A stretch of DNA of 64,000 nucleotides from Fragilariopsis cylindrus CCMP1102 (GCA_900095095.1 FMBT01000214.1:1-64000); one strand, 5' to 3'; counted from the first letter of the stretch, positions 11,120 through 22,454 are shown. The notes: generated from the letters alone by a model not told the origin. Numbers and translations are program-made.

Positions 11120-12121
11120 ATGGGAAATATACTGGGGAAAGACAAACCTCTCAAGGAGGTACTCCGAGAGAACAAACGAATGATCACAAGAGCAATACGC
11201 GAATTGGACAGGGAAAAGACTGGACTAGAACGAGAAGAAAAGAAATTAACAATGGAAATAAAAAAATGTGCAAAGGCTGGACAGATGGGTCCAGTTAAAA
11301 TTATGGCTAAGGTGAGTTTGAGAAATAGAGGAAGAAGAACGAGAGAAAACCAGGACATTTCTACTACCATCCTCATATTAGTTGTAGTAAAATATTGCAT
11401 TATTGTCTGTTAACGCGGTGACGACGACGACGAGTGCTGTCTTCTTTGTATTTTCTTTCTGTCCCCCGATGGGGATAATGAGATCTCACTCTATCTCACG
11501 CTTATTTTTGTATCCGTTATTTTTTATCATGTTCCAACGTGCATTCGTTGCCCTTGATGTTTGCGACTGTGACTGCGACTGTGACGACGACAACATAACA
11601 ACAACGACAAAACGAATTGCTTATTTTAGGATCTGGTACGGACACGACAATACATAACCAAATTTATTGAAATGCGTAGTCATCTACAGGGTTGTGCTCT
11701 TAAATTACAGACCGTTAAATCACATCACGCAATGGCCGAGGCGATGAAATCTACCGCCTCAGCTATGCACAAGATGAATAAGGCCGTGGATGTACCAGCA
11801 ATTAATAAAATGATGCAAGATTTTGAAAAGGAAAATATGAAGACAGAAATGATGCAAGAAATTATGGGAGATGCTATTGATGATGTACTTGGTGGTGAAG
11901 AAAATGAAGAAGAGGAAGAAGCTATTGTGAATCAGGTACTGGATGAAATTGGTATTAGTTTTGGTGAAGATTTACCGAGTGCGGCTCCCACAAATGCTAT
12001 TGGAGCACAAGAGAGTGCACCAACAGGCAAGGTTGCAATGTCAGAAACACCGGGTGGTGGACCATCGGACGATCCCGCATTGAGTGAACTCGAGGCGAGG
12101 TTAAATAATTTGAAACGATAA
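11120..12121 (+). CDS. CHMP2: ESCRT-III subunit CHMP2/Vps2
   Basis: Exons 11120-11311 and 11630-12121 with a phase-0 GT-AG intron; the join reads ...VKIMAK|DLVRTRQYITKF and gives 227 residues, close to human CHMP2A (222). The basic N-terminal helix pair (PLKEVLRENKRMITRAIRELDRE), the LVRTRQYI..F segment, the MHKMNKAVDVPAINKMMQDFEKE stretch (split here: MNKAVDVPAI / MMQDFEKEN) and an acidic linker are typical Vps2 features. The C-terminus ends in a MIM1 motif, LSELEARLNNLKR, which binds the MIT domain of the Vps4 ATPase. ESCRT-III filaments drive membrane scission in endosomal sorting, cytokinesis and membrane repair. The MGN start may allow N-myristoylation, as MGN/MGx starts do in some ESCRT-III proteins. 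No frame problems. Confidence 0.93.
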
Positions 12122-12931
12122 AAAAGCATAAATATTATGTCAGTTTCTTTTTTCTTTTTCTCCAACCAATCAGAATATGCATTGCACCGCTTCATTTCCC
12201 CTAATACGGTTCATCAACATTGCATCTTTAATTTTTGTAAACTAATATTGAATACTACACTATTTGAATATTTATGTTTTTTTTTTCCACGGCTGGGGGA
12301 AGGAGCAATTCGATTAGTAGCGAATCTTCATTTATCGGATCTAATACCTATAACTGATTTCGTTTGCTAGTGAACATTGTGCGGTACGCAGACGAGTCAT
12401 CCTGTATTACTATCGATCGAGGAGTCAAGTGAAGAACGAAAATACAATATGTTATACTTCGAATGATCGAATGAAGATCATCATCCCATCTAGTTGTGCC
12501 TGTTGTGTACTCAGTGATGTGCTTAATCTACAGTTTTATATCTAGCTAGTTCGACAACTTCTTCGTCTTTAGAAGTGAGCCCCTCTGCATTGTTGTTCTT
12601 GTCGATACCTATGCTATTATACTTTCTTCTCCTCCGGTTGATCGACTCGATGAGGATGATGATCCACTTCTAAAATATCTTTCCCTTTGATCCTTGAGTC
12701 TCCATCATGGAGTATTACTATTTATGCCGAGACGTCATGATATATTCTTCTTCGTCATCGTCTTCCTCCATCATCGAAGCGGCAGTTATTGTTGTCGGTA
12801 AATGTTGTTGTTTCTCAACTGATACATAGGGTAATGTGGAGGACGAAGTACAAGATCGAGCTACGTTTTCTCCACTACTTCTAGTCGTCGTTGCGTTCAC
12901 CATGCTGATCAACGAATTCTTCGTTTTAATT
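12122..12931. other. Intergenic region between convergent genes
   Basis: 3' regions of the CHMP2 gene and of the membrane-protein gene on the other strand. A minus-strand ORF at 12718-12912 (Ser/Thr/Glu-rich, with DDDEEEY) lies just downstream of the membrane-protein stop and could be an unused or alternatively spliced tail exon. I see no evidence that settles it. Confidence 0.4.
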
Positions 12932-14619
12932 TTAATTTACTTCTTCTGTTGTGTTGTTATTACTACTATTCTGTTTTCGTGGTGCGGAGCATAACATCGC
13001 TACGAGAAGAGCAAAAATGACTAGTCCTATAGAGCCTAGAACTAAACCAGTCACATTGGTGGTATCGTTGCTGCTGACAGTAGTAGAATCTGATAGGTTC
13101 AATGATGACAACTCGCCATTATAATCATTATAACCATCATCGTGTTTTGCTGTTGCGGTTGTTGGTGTGTCGCCATTCTTATTCTCCGTTGTTACTTCGT
13201 TGTCTTTTTCACCCTCATCATCATCATCTTCTCCCCTCGCTACGAGAGTACCATTATCTTCGTCATCATTGTTGTCAAATACGATCCTCGTCCCGATAAA
13301 GGAAACCTGTTTGACGATAACTTCGTTTTTGTTTGTGCGACTATTGTTAGTACCTGCTTCGTCATCATCATCACCTACAACCGAAATGTACAAATCACGT
13401 TGCATTCCGAATCGGATTAATCGTTTAAATCCACTTTCGATAGATAATTGCAATGCAGCCATTGTGCTGTTATTGTTATTGTCATTATCATCATTATCTA
13501 TAATAACACCAGTAGTATTAAGATAAACACGAATCGCACCCCTCACGGGTATACAATCACTTTGTTGAGTAATAACTGATGAAACAGGGACAATGCAGTC
13601 ACCATAATCAGGATCGAGGAGATCTACTGGATCACTCGAAATTGCCATCATTCTATCAAGTTCATTATCGTTGAAATCGTGATGGTAACCTTCAGTATTC
13701 CAACTACTACTACTACTACTACTACTACTACCATCATCACAGTCACGACGAGTCAATCCAACTACTTCACTCAAATGTTCTAATACGATCGTTTCAAGAT
13801 ATTCCACGGCCGGAATTGGATCACCTCGATGATACGTATACTGGTCTTGTTGTTGTTGTTGTTGATCTTTTCGTCGTCGTTGTGGTTGTCGTAGCATCTC
13901 ACTCGTCTTCATTTTTGTTCTTGACGATGCTGATGTTGCTGTTATATCAGTTCTTTGTTCATTGGTAATAACAAGCGCATCATCATTATCTTCGTTGACG
14001 TCTTCACTATGATGACTTCGTTCATTATTACTAACGTCAATATAATGAATTTCATAGTCAAAAAATACGGTCCAGTTCACGAATGAGTGGTAGGAGGGAA
14101 TACTATTCATATCTTCTTCTTCCTCGTTCTCGATGTCAATATTATCATTATTATTCATCTGTGTTATCAATTCTGTTAAATTGTTATATTGACAACCCCC
14201 AAAGAACGTTGTTCCACAATATTCCATTTCATCAAATAGTAATTTAGCACCACTATTTATCATTTGATTACTGTTGTAACTAATAATATTCTCTTCATTG
14301 CTAATTATAATTGCTTCATCTAATTCATCATTACTAGCTCTGATTAATGTCCTGCATGGACTTTCGTATAAATCATAATACGATAATCCGTCATCGTCAT
14401 CGTCATCGTCAGCATCGTTATCGTTATCGTCATTGTCATTGCTGATCATACTATCTTCTAATAGGAATCTAGTACTACTAAAGGTTGTAGGTAGAAATGG
14501 AAGTGGAAGTGGTGGCGGTGACGCAACCGCAGCGACAGTGGCCGCTGTTGTTGTGAGAGGAACACTATAACGAAGGAAGATCTCAACATCATCATCGTCG
14601 ATACGTAGTTTTCAGACAT
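12932..14619 (-). CDS. Secreted type I membrane protein, acidic low-complexity, unknown function
   Basis: The long frame 12932-14449 encodes 505 residues rich in Asp/Asn/Ser, with conserved-looking blocks (CGTTFFGGCQYNNL; VNWTVFFDYEI; GAIRVYLNTTGV; RLIRFGMQRDLYI) and several N-glycosylation sequons. One transmembrane helix near the C-terminus (VTGLVLGSIGLVIFALLVAM) is followed by a short basic tail. The frame is open well upstream of the first in-frame ATG, encoding a Pro/Ala/Thr-rich stretch (AAVASPPPLPLPFLP). One base out of phase, at 14595-14619, lies a plausible signal peptide start (MMMLRSSFVIVFLS). I therefore take the gene to start at 14619 or 14595, with a single apparent -1 frame change near 14550. 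No family is recognised. Cell-surface or silica/wall-associated roles are only guesses from topology. Confidence 0.55.
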
Positions 14620-16260
14620 TGCGATAAGAATCACCAGGGGTAAAAGAGGTGATAAAGATGGCGACTGTCGACGATATCGGGTGGCCTTGCTTTTGTGTTT
14701 TGTTTGCTACTGTACAAGCTTCCATTCAATATTCGATTGCGACTGAAAATAAAGAACGTTGCGATTATTTTAGTTGGGTGTGGGACCCTTTTGAATTTCG
14801 TACAATAAATGTGAAACTGTACAAGCAGTGTAGGTGATTTATTTGAACTTGTTTGTGTTTAAATTGTGAGACGGAGTCTAATATGTAAATGGTATTTTGA
14901 TTCTTTAAGTACTTAAGAAATTGAAATGTTATACGTGAATATCTATCCGCGCGTGATCTTTTTGCGCCATTTTTTTATTGGTCAACTCCTTCATTCTTGA
15001 GTTATTGAGGTGGATATTAGATAATGTGGTAGATACAAAAAGGAATAACATGCCTTTACCATCACTCTTATTTGTACCCACAGTCGAATGACTCATCCTT
15101 AGTAATACTAGTAGGTTGGAGCAGGAAAAGATATCATCAAGTGAGAATAAAAAGATTTTCATGATGATGATTTGTCCAGTATTTTCTACTGAGAACAATG
15201 ATAACTACCTCATCATGATGATCTCAATGATAATGATGTCAAAAAAGGTGCACCTAACTGACTGGTTTACACCCCAATTAACGATGAGTGACCTGCACTC
15301 ATGTTTGGGGAAGTTATCTTACTTTATAGTTGATCTAGGGTTAGGACACTATACGATACGAGGCATCACTTCTTTGGTTGAAGGGATTGCCAAGCGTATG
15401 ATGTCCATCTGACTTAAAAACTATACGGGGCAGAAAAAAATAGGAGAGAAAAATTTGCATTCCTTGCATTATTTATTATACCTGACATGTACATATTTTT
15501 TTGTTTAGCTAGTTAGTCACATCAAAAAACTTGATATTTCAAGGTATCAATTGTATTTCCTCCTAAAACCACAAATATATACTAGTAGGTACAGACAAAA
15601 ACTTACTCACTATGAGGTATTGGTAAAACATCAAAATAAATTGTATTGATGATATGATGTTGGACAGGTGATTACTTCGTCCGTGTAAAGAAAGTTGTCC
15701 GCAGTGTTATGGCATTGAAATTTCACACGATAAAAGCATGGTAATGTTAATTGAAAGAAGAATAGATAATAGATTAACCAAAAGTGGGTTCTCTGTGCTG
15801 TTATGGTGTAAACAGTGTCTATGGTGCTTATGCTTGTGGACAAAATTTCTTGCATGGTGGGAAGTAGGGGTGTGAGAATAAAGTATCCGGGACAAGCCTT
15901 ATGCCGATGTGTTCAGTGAGAAATTGTAATACTGTAGAGATGGCAAATTGTACCGTGTACTGGACCATATATATTTTCCCGGCGTGTTTTTTTTAATCGC
16001 GCGCAAGAGACTCGCTTTCGCGGAAAAACGTTGAAACTTTATTACCCCTGGAAAGTTATTCGGCGACAAAATATATTTTACGAAACGTTAATAAAAGACG
16101 GCATAATCCTCATCGCTTCTCAGATTCTATAATTGCAACATCAGCATTATCCACCGTGTACCTGCGAAAGTAGAAAAAAAAGAGAATATAGCCGTCAAAT
16201 AAGTCAGCTTGTTACCACCATATCGTCCTCTTGTAGCGTAAATAATACCATCCCATTAAC
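14620..16260. other. Intergenic region, no gene seen
   Basis: About 1.6 kb between divergent genes. Several short ORFs of 60-100 codons occur on both strands (for example 15116-15412 plus, 14929-15198 minus), but none has a domain, a good start context or skewed codon use. No RNA gene was recognised. Confidence 0.45.
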
Positions 16261-18885
16261 ATGTCAAACCAACGGAAGCGGTCGTCATCATCAAGGATTG
16301 GGAATAGTGATAAGAGACACCGCAAAAACGGCGATGACAATTACGTGGTTTATATTTCTAATTTGGCGGAGCCCGTCGACGTCCAACGTCTGGAAGCTTT
16401 CTTAATAGATAGGTTTGGCTTAGCATATAAGAAAGATTTGGAGATCGACCTTTGCATTGTAAGGAATAGATTCAACGATGCAGTAGTCAAATGCACAAAT
16501 GAAATTGATTGTGGACGGTTGCTGCGTCTAAAAAGTCGAATCTTACTTGGGAACACAATGGAATTTGTCCAATGGTCATCTAAGTGTGGGGATATTGACG
16601 ATTTCTTTACCGGCGTGCCATCAACAAGAAGGACTCGTGAGAGATGTCATTTTAAGAGAAGATGTGAATTTCTACAACGCGGTCCGGAAGAATGCAAATA
16701 CTTCCACACGAGAGAAGAAATTGCGCATTATCACCCTTACTACTATGGCGATGGTGATGGTGATGGTGATGGTGATGGTGGTACCGATGTACGAGAAGAA
16801 GTACCCGAAGGAAATCATGTACTGCACATTATCAATGTGATTGGTGCCGTTAATGATCAACACTTTAGTAAATTTCTCATGGGCAGAATCAAGACGGTTT
16901 TCAAGCATGATCTGAAAATTGTCCGTTGTCGTGTAAGACAGAACTTCAATGATGCTATCATTGAATGCGAAAATGAATACGATTGTAGCCTGTTGCTGAC
17001 GTTGAAAAAACGAAAATTCAGAAACCACACGATTGTAATTGCTAGGTTGCCATCATCTATCCACGACGTCGACGGCAACGACAACGACAACGACGCTATC
17101 AATACTATTGATACATGGATCTCTATTGATGAAAATCAGGCGATAAAATCCGTAGATACTGCGAGTCAAAATACTACGGAAATCGTCAATTCCATTGACA
17201 CCAAAATAGCTGAAGATTCAGATGATAAGTCCGCGATGCTGTTGATAGACGAAGAACCCCCAAAGCTACTGAACGAAGATACTATGACGAGTCAAAATAA
17301 TACGGAAATCGAACATATTCCTGACATAACGACCGATATTTCAAATGACAAGCACGAGATGTTGTTGATAGACGAAGGACCCCAAAAGCTCCAGAACGAA
17401 GATGCTATGACGAGTCAAGATACTACGGCAATCGAACATACTCCTGACACAACGGCTGATATTTCAAATGGCAAACACGAGGTATTGTTAGGAGATGATG
17501 AGGAAACCCAAAAGCTACAGAACGAAGATACTATGACGAGTCAAGATACTACGGAAATCGAATATGCTCCTGACACAACGGCTGATATTTCAAATGGCGA
17601 ACAAGAGGTAATATTAGGAAATAATGAGGAAAACCAAAAGCTACAGAACGAAGATACTATGACGAGTCAAGATACTACGGAAATCGAACATACTCCTGAC
17701 ACAACGGCTGATATTTTAAATGGCAAACACGAGGTTATATTAGGAAATGATGAGGAAAACGAAAAGCTACAGAACGAAGATATGACGAATCGGAAGACCA
17801 GCATCGATAATACTCCTGACACCACGGAAAAGGTTTCTAATGACAAGTACGCAATTATACTAGGAGAATATGAAACCCTCAAGCTGCAGCACGAAGTGGT
17901 GATAAAGCAAAAATTCGAGCTATCATTGGAGAGTGAAGACTTAAAAGTAAAACACGAAGATACCTTGTCGAGATACACAAAACTAAAGAAATTCCTATCG
18001 CATTCCAAAGTCGATCAAGCGAATTTAGTGTCATTGAAACGTGAAATTGTCGAATCGAATCAACGAATCAAAGAACTAACTGACACTCTGTTAAAGCAAA
18101 GTGGTACAATTTCCGATGTTATGGAAGAAAAACGCAATGTAATGGAAGAAAAACGCGATGTTGTTAGTCGTCTAGAGAAAATGGAGCAAGCTTTTGATGG
18201 AAAGAAATCTGAACTTCGTAAGCAACTTGATGCGCGGTTGGAAAGTGAGGTATCGATACGACAGGAGGCGGAACGTGTTTTTGATCGTGAAAAATCTGAA
18301 CTTCGTAAACAGCTGGAGAATGCGCAACGATCTTCCGATCGTGAGATATCGGAACTTCGAAAACAGATTCAAGATGAAAAACGCGACAGTATCAAACGCT
18401 TGCAAAGTGAGGCTTCGTTGCGAAAACAAGCGGAGAAAAAATTACAAGATAAAGAGCACAATTTTGACAAAGAACGGTCTCATCATGAACAAGAAACATC
18501 TGAACTTAAGAAACAGTTACAAGATGAAATACAAGGGCATCGCGATGAGAAGCAAGCGTTCCTGCAAGAAGAATCTAGCTTCCACAAGCAACTGGACACT
18601 GAAATTTCGAGGCGCCAAGAGGCAGAGGAACTCTTCCATAAAGGAAAATCTGTCCTTCGCCAGGAACTTGATGCTGAAATTTCGAGGCACCATAAGGCAA
18701 TAAAAGATTTCCATCAGGAAAAATCTGAACTTCGCAACCAATTGGATAAAGAAACTAGAAAAAGAAAACAAGAAGAAGAAAGAAACGACCAATTGATGAC
18801 GACTTATGGTCAGCTAAAGAAAGAAAGAGAAGAAGCCCCCACAAATGGCTGTTCGACTCGTGTGAAAGAAGAAGAAACCTCTTGA
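16261..18885 (+). CDS. RNA-binding-like protein: two divergent RRM-like domains, CCCH finger, 42-aa repeats, coiled coil
   Basis: 874 residues, single exon, ATG at 16261. Residues about 28-105 and 186-262 are two copies of one RRM-like domain: both end with an (R/E)xFNDA(V/I)(V/I)(K/E)C.NE.DC.(R/L)LL.LK pattern, so they arose by duplication. Between them is a zinc-finger-like segment, CHFKRRC...ECKYFH (about 129-149; spacing C-x5-C-x9-C-x3-H, unlike the common C-x8-C-x5-C-x3-H). An in-frame GD run follows (about 163-173). Residues about 297-545 are six tandem acidic units of 41-42 residues (EDTMTSQDTTEIEHTPDTT type). The rest, about 545-860, is a long Lys/Glu/Arg coiled coil with KSELRKQL-type repeats. 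RRM plus CCCH suggests RNA binding, and the coiled coil suggests oligomerisation or a scaffold. I do not recognise a named family. Confidence 0.75.
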   Translation: MSNQRKRSSSSRIGNSDKRHRKNGDDNYVVYISNLAEPVDVQRLEAFLIDRFGLAYKKDLEIDLCIVRNRFNDAVVKCTNEIDCGRLLRLKSRILLGNTMEFVQWSSKCGDIDDFFTGVPSTRRTRERCHFKRRCEFLQRGPEECKYFHTREEIAHYHPYYYGDGDGDGDGDGGTDVREEVPEGNHVLHIINVIGAVNDQHFSKFLMGRIKTVFKHDLKIVRCRVRQNFNDAIIECENEYDCSLLLTLKKRKFRNHTIVIARLPSSIHDVDGNDNDNDAINTIDTWISIDENQAIKSVDTASQNTTEIVNSIDTKIAEDSDDKSAMLLIDEEPPKLLNEDTMTSQNNTEIEHIPDITTDISNDKHEMLLIDEGPQKLQNEDAMTSQDTTAIEHTPDTTADISNGKHEVLLGDDEETQKLQNEDTMTSQDTTEIEYAPDTTADISNGEQEVILGNNEENQKLQNEDTMTSQDTTEIEHTPDTTADILNGKHEVILGNDEENEKLQNEDMTNRKTSIDNTPDTTEKVSNDKYAIILGEYETLKLQHEVVIKQKFELSLESEDLKVKHEDTLSRYTKLKKFLSHSKVDQANLVSLKREIVESNQRIKELTDTLLKQSGTISDVMEEKRNVMEEKRDVVSRLEKMEQAFDGKKSELRKQLDARLESEVSIRQEAERVFDREKSELRKQLENAQRSSDREISELRKQIQDEKRDSIKRLQSEASLRKQAEKKLQDKEHNFDKERSHHEQETSELKKQLQDEIQGHRDEKQAFLQEESSFHKQLDTEISRRQEAEELFHKGKSVLRQELDAEISRHHKAIKDFHQEKSELRNQLDKETRKRKQEEERNDQLMTTYGQLKKEREEAPTNGCSTRVKEEETS
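17150..17900 (+). repeat. In-frame tandem repeat, ~126-bp unit, about six copies
   Basis: Copies begin near 17153, 17275, 17398, 17524, 17650 and 17776, with spacing of 122-126 bases. The three central copies (17398-17775) are nearly identical, while the first and last are diverged. Frame is kept, so copy number could vary between alleles without breaking the protein. Confidence 0.85.
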
Positions 18886-19484
18886 TTCATTAGTTATAGA
18901 CTGTCCTTTTAAATTACAAAGCACTTTAGGATAATATGTATCATATTGGAATCTACATAAGATCAAAAAATAGGCTTGAGACGAGGATAAATCAACCCTT
19001 TACATAGAAAATTGTAAGCTAGTCTAGCAATTTTTCCAAATTATTCATGCATAAACAGAATGCATCTTCAAACCATTTTTGTCAGAAGATGATGGATATA
19101 CTTGGCTAGCTATTAGTGGATACTTGTACTGTACGGCATGTTTTGCTGCTTGACAACATTTTTTAAGATGAGGGGTTTAGAGAAAATATGGTTCTTCTGC
19201 TCAATTTTTGTTTGCGATGATCTTTTGGTCACAAAATCCGAGATCGCTATTGAATAGCCAATTTTTTTCTAAAACTGAAAACTATCATCATAAATGATGG
19301 ATGATGCGCCGAAAAAAGCATAACTCAAAAACAACTGATTGAAAATAGACAGCAGTCACATACTAATAGAGCCATCATAATATTATATATCATCATCTTT
19401 CTTTATCAAGACTATCTACCTCTGCAGGCACAGTAACGACCGTCGCATTATCAAGCAGTCAGTTAGATACAGTGTGATATAGTT
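18886..19484. other. Intergenic region, no gene seen
   Basis: About 600 AT-rich bases between two co-oriented genes. No coding or RNA signal. Confidence 0.5.
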
Positions 19485-20267
19485 ATGATTTTCCTGTCCT
19501 TTATATACGATCAATTTCTTTTTCCGAAAACAGGAGCAAATCGATGTCGGACGACGGGTGGGATGGTTAGGAGAGATCATGCACTCCGATGGACCATCAA
19601 GATAAGCTTATTCGTATTATTTTTTACAGTACCAGATTTATATGAACTTTCGATGGTGGCAGCGGCAGAATCATCAGACAACAACGAGAATACTGCTACG
19701 TCATCATCATCATCATCATCATCGTCGTCGTCGTCATGGACATCTCCGGGAGAAGATTTCTTTCATTTATGTAGTAATGTAAAGGAAGATGATGTTGATA
19801 AATTTCGGAATGTACTTGAAATGAATCCACATTGGATTCATAGTCGTACTATAGCTGGAGAAACATGTTTGCATTTAACGGGCATATATGGCAATACTGC
19901 TATAACAGAACTGTTATTACATAATGGAGCAGATCCGAATGTACGTACATCGTTTGAAAAAGGATTAAGAATGCATCCATTAAGTTGGAATATATATGGT
20001 GGACATCTTCAGAATATTATATTATTACTAGAAAATGGTGCCGATATTAATCTTAATTTTGATTCAATGAAAGGTGATGATAAAATTGTTACATCTCTTG
20101 ATATACTGTTGGAATTAATACAAAATGAACCTAACGATGAAAGATTTATTGAAATAGAAAAAGTTTTTGAACAAAAGGGAGCTAAAACTATGAATCAAAT
20201 ACAGAACGAGAAACAAGCGAACGTTGATAGCATTGGCGACAAGAGCGAGGACAATAACGAGCTGTAA
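19485..20267 (+). CDS. Secretory-pathway ankyrin-repeat protein
   Basis: 260 residues from ATG 19485. A better start may be the Met at 19563 (MVRRDHALRWTIKISLFVLFF), which places a basic n-region and hydrophobic core at the extreme N-terminus like a signal peptide or signal anchor, followed by VAAAES. A Ser run encoded by TCA/TCG repeats comes next. About residues 90-200 form two to three ankyrin repeats (GETCLHLTGIYGNTAITELLLHNGADPNVRT and HPLSWNIYGGHLQNIILLLENGADIN as read in two pieces each). The C-terminus is acidic and Asn-rich with no ER-retrieval signal. Ankyrin domains in the lumen or outside the cell are unusual; most are cytosolic. If the upstream Met were used the hydrophobic stretch would be an internal anchor. 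Partner and function unknown. Confidence 0.7.
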   Translation: MIFLSFIYDQFLFPKTGANRCRTTGGMVRRDHALRWTIKISLFVLFFTVPDLYELSMVAAAESSDNNENTATSSSSSSSSSSSSWTSPGEDFFHLCSNVKEDDVDKFRNVLEMNPHWIHSRTIAGETCLHLTGIYGNTAITELLLHNGADPNVRTSFEKGLRMHPLSWNIYGGHLQNIILLLENGADINLNFDSMKGDDKIVTSLDILLELIQNEPNDERFIEIEKVFEQKGAKTMNQIQNEKQANVDSIGDKSEDNNEL

Positions 20268-20480
20268 AGTACCAAAATTAGTTGCTATAACATTTACCAC
20301 CCGCCTGGATGTTAAATAAATATTCTGAAAATAAATAACAATTAAATAGATATTCATTAATTTTGTAATTGTGGGTCCGCCACGCTACGACAAACATAGT
20401 AACATAACACCCTATTCCCCGCCCAATATTTTTAGTATAAATTTCGCTGGGTATATCGAAAATTAAGTATATTTTTTTCT

Positions 20481-20549
20481 TTAGTTGAATACCTCCATCG
20501 TTACACGTTGGAATTCACCAAAAGTACTCCTCCATCTTCGTCGAAGTGT

Positions 20550-20582
<33 letters not shown>

Positions 20583-22178
20583 TTTTACCTTTTGTAATGA
20601 CGACGAAGACGACGATTCTTCGTCTATATCAACTAACGGTGGTAAAAGTTGATTTGATAATGGTTGTAAGAATACCGCTAATGAAGCTCGTCCAATCTTT
20701 TTCGTTTTCATACTATGAATGTTGTCATCAGCGGAAGTAATAGTACGAGGAGAAGATGGAGGAGCCTTTACTGCGTGTGGAGTTGCTATGAATTTCCCCT
20801 TTGACATAATCTGTAATGTTTCACCAAGTTGAAATCCTAAAGAGTGAGGCGATAACTTTACATGTACCAATTCCGGTTGTTGTTGTGCTTCGTCACTACC
20901 ATTATTGTTTCCATGGTTGTTGTTTGTTTGGATGTACAATCCTGGTTTGGAATGGGTCGACGATGTTGAAGATGATACAGATTGTTGTTTCTTAGGATGA
21001 CTTTCTTTCACGTTTTTACTACTTCCTGCTTCTTCTTCTTCTTCGTCTTCTTCGTCTTCTTCGTCACATAACATCCCAGGAAGTAATGCAGTTAAACTTC
21101 CATGATCAGTGTGCCAACCACACCAGTCATCAAAAACTTGATCATTGTCAACATGTTCTTCCTCTATTTGTTGATGCTGTTGATGCTGCTGCTGCTGCTG
21201 CTGCTGTTGCCCTGGTGGGAAGTAATATAACAATCTTGCCTTTGCTGCCGTTTTACCTAATTTGAGACTATTATAAACCATCCATTCGTTATTGTCGAAT
21301 GACGATAAAGATGGATATGGATATGTCTTGTTGTGTTTATTGATGTCGTCATCGTCGAACTCGCATTGTTGTTGATGCTGCTCTTCATATAGATACAAAT
21401 CGCATAGTATAGCAATCCATAATCCTACACGTGACATAAATTTCGTCATTATTAGTAAATCTTCCTCAAGATGTGGTTGTAGAGAGGGAGGGTATACGTT
21501 CACAACAGCAGGAACACTATCATTGTTATTGTTATTGTTATTTTTATTGTCACTATCATCGTTAGATGACGATGCTATGAACGGATTCATATAGAAACTC
21601 CCCTTAGATGTGTCATATCTTCGAGTATCATCATTGTTATCAGCATTGCGGAAACTTTCTTTTCCATGTGACCAACCAATTGAATATCCCGTATCTGGTC
21701 GTTCTAATGACATTAATTCTTTAGAAGATAAATTTGCAAGTTTCGAAGCCTTCGGTAGCAGTTTTTTTCTTAACTGTACCATATCAGATGGTAGATCTGT
21801 TATTTCTAGAAATCCTAAGGATGGTCTATTATTACTTCCTCTCCCGTCGCCGTCTTCGTCGTTAGAATTATTATTTGTGACAGACATCGTCCCGAAGGCT
21901 TCTTCTATTTTACGTAACAACGGTGCTATCATATTTCGTTGTCGTCGTAAGGTTAAGAACATTTCACGATCGTTATCATCGTTAGATTCGTCGTCATTAT
22001 TATTACTGCCATTATTATTGTCATTGAAAAACAAGTCGCACAAGTCGTCATATGATATACCTATCAATTCTCGATCGACGACGACAGCCGAATAAGTCGA
22101 AGTTGAGGCTTCCGAGAGTAGTGGCAGTATTAGTGCAAGGTGCAAAAACATCAGTATGCAGGATCTCATCCTTGGCAT
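20481..22178 (-). CDS. 2OG-Fe(II) dioxygenase (isopenicillin-N-synthase-like), with signal peptide
   Basis: 565 residues, single exon, ATG 22178. The N-terminus MPRMRSCILMFLHLALILPLL is a strong signal peptide ending near SEAS. The catalytic double-stranded beta-helix shows all ligands: iron-binding HxD in CGWHTDHGSLTALL (about residue 355), the distal His in GETLQIMSKGKFIATPHAV (about 468), and the 2-oxoglutarate-binding R-x-S in GRASLAVFLQP (about 496). The core resembles plant clavaminate/IPNS-type oxygenases. Between the motifs are many Asn/Asp/Gln/Glu triplet-repeat inserts, so the protein is much longer than the usual 300-350 residues. Substrate cannot be inferred. The sequence argues for an active enzyme directed to the ER, beyond it, or to a secondary plastid. 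Its promoter carries a TGAGTC palindrome cluster (22416-22454). Confidence 0.85.
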
Positions 22179-22415
22179 TTTCTTTCAACTAGTAGGTAAA
22201 TAATATTGCCTTTCTCAGAACACTCTTTCTCTTTTCATTTCATCTTCGTATCGTTCGATCTGATCGGTCCTGTGTAATATGTTTACCGGTACCGTAGATC
22301 GTAGATGCTTGCAGAGTATTCCTTATTGATTTTCATTCGATTGTCGTTGTTTGTTCGAATACAAGTGAAAACTTGTCGAAAAAAAACAGATTCAACCTGA
22401 CAATCCAGTGAGTCC

Positions 22416-22454
22416 CATGAGTCGAACCATTCGACTCATGAGTCGAACCGTTCG
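22416..22454. promoter_or_regulatory. Palindromic TGAGTC cluster upstream of the 2OG oxygenase
   Basis: CATGAGTCGAA-CCA-TTCGACTCATG (read as two 11-base arms and a 3-base spacer) is a perfect inverted repeat at 22416-22440. It overlaps a second copy, CATGAGTCGAACCGTTCG at 22437-22454. The overlap creates the palindrome GACTCATGAGTC. TGAGTC/GACTCA is an AP-1/GCN4-type bZIP half-site. The cluster lies about 240 bases 5' of the oxygenase start. A hairpin or bZIP operator are both possible. Confidence 0.5.

Noticed and set aside
17150-17900. Regularly spaced repeats resembling a CRISPR-like array
   Set aside because: Units are contiguous, in frame within a large ORF and have no unique spacers; this is a eukaryotic coding minisatellite.
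22416-22454. Hairpin as a transcription terminator or transposon end
   Set aside because: Eukaryotic context, no T-run, no matching inverted end or target-site duplication nearby; a bZIP-site cluster fits better.
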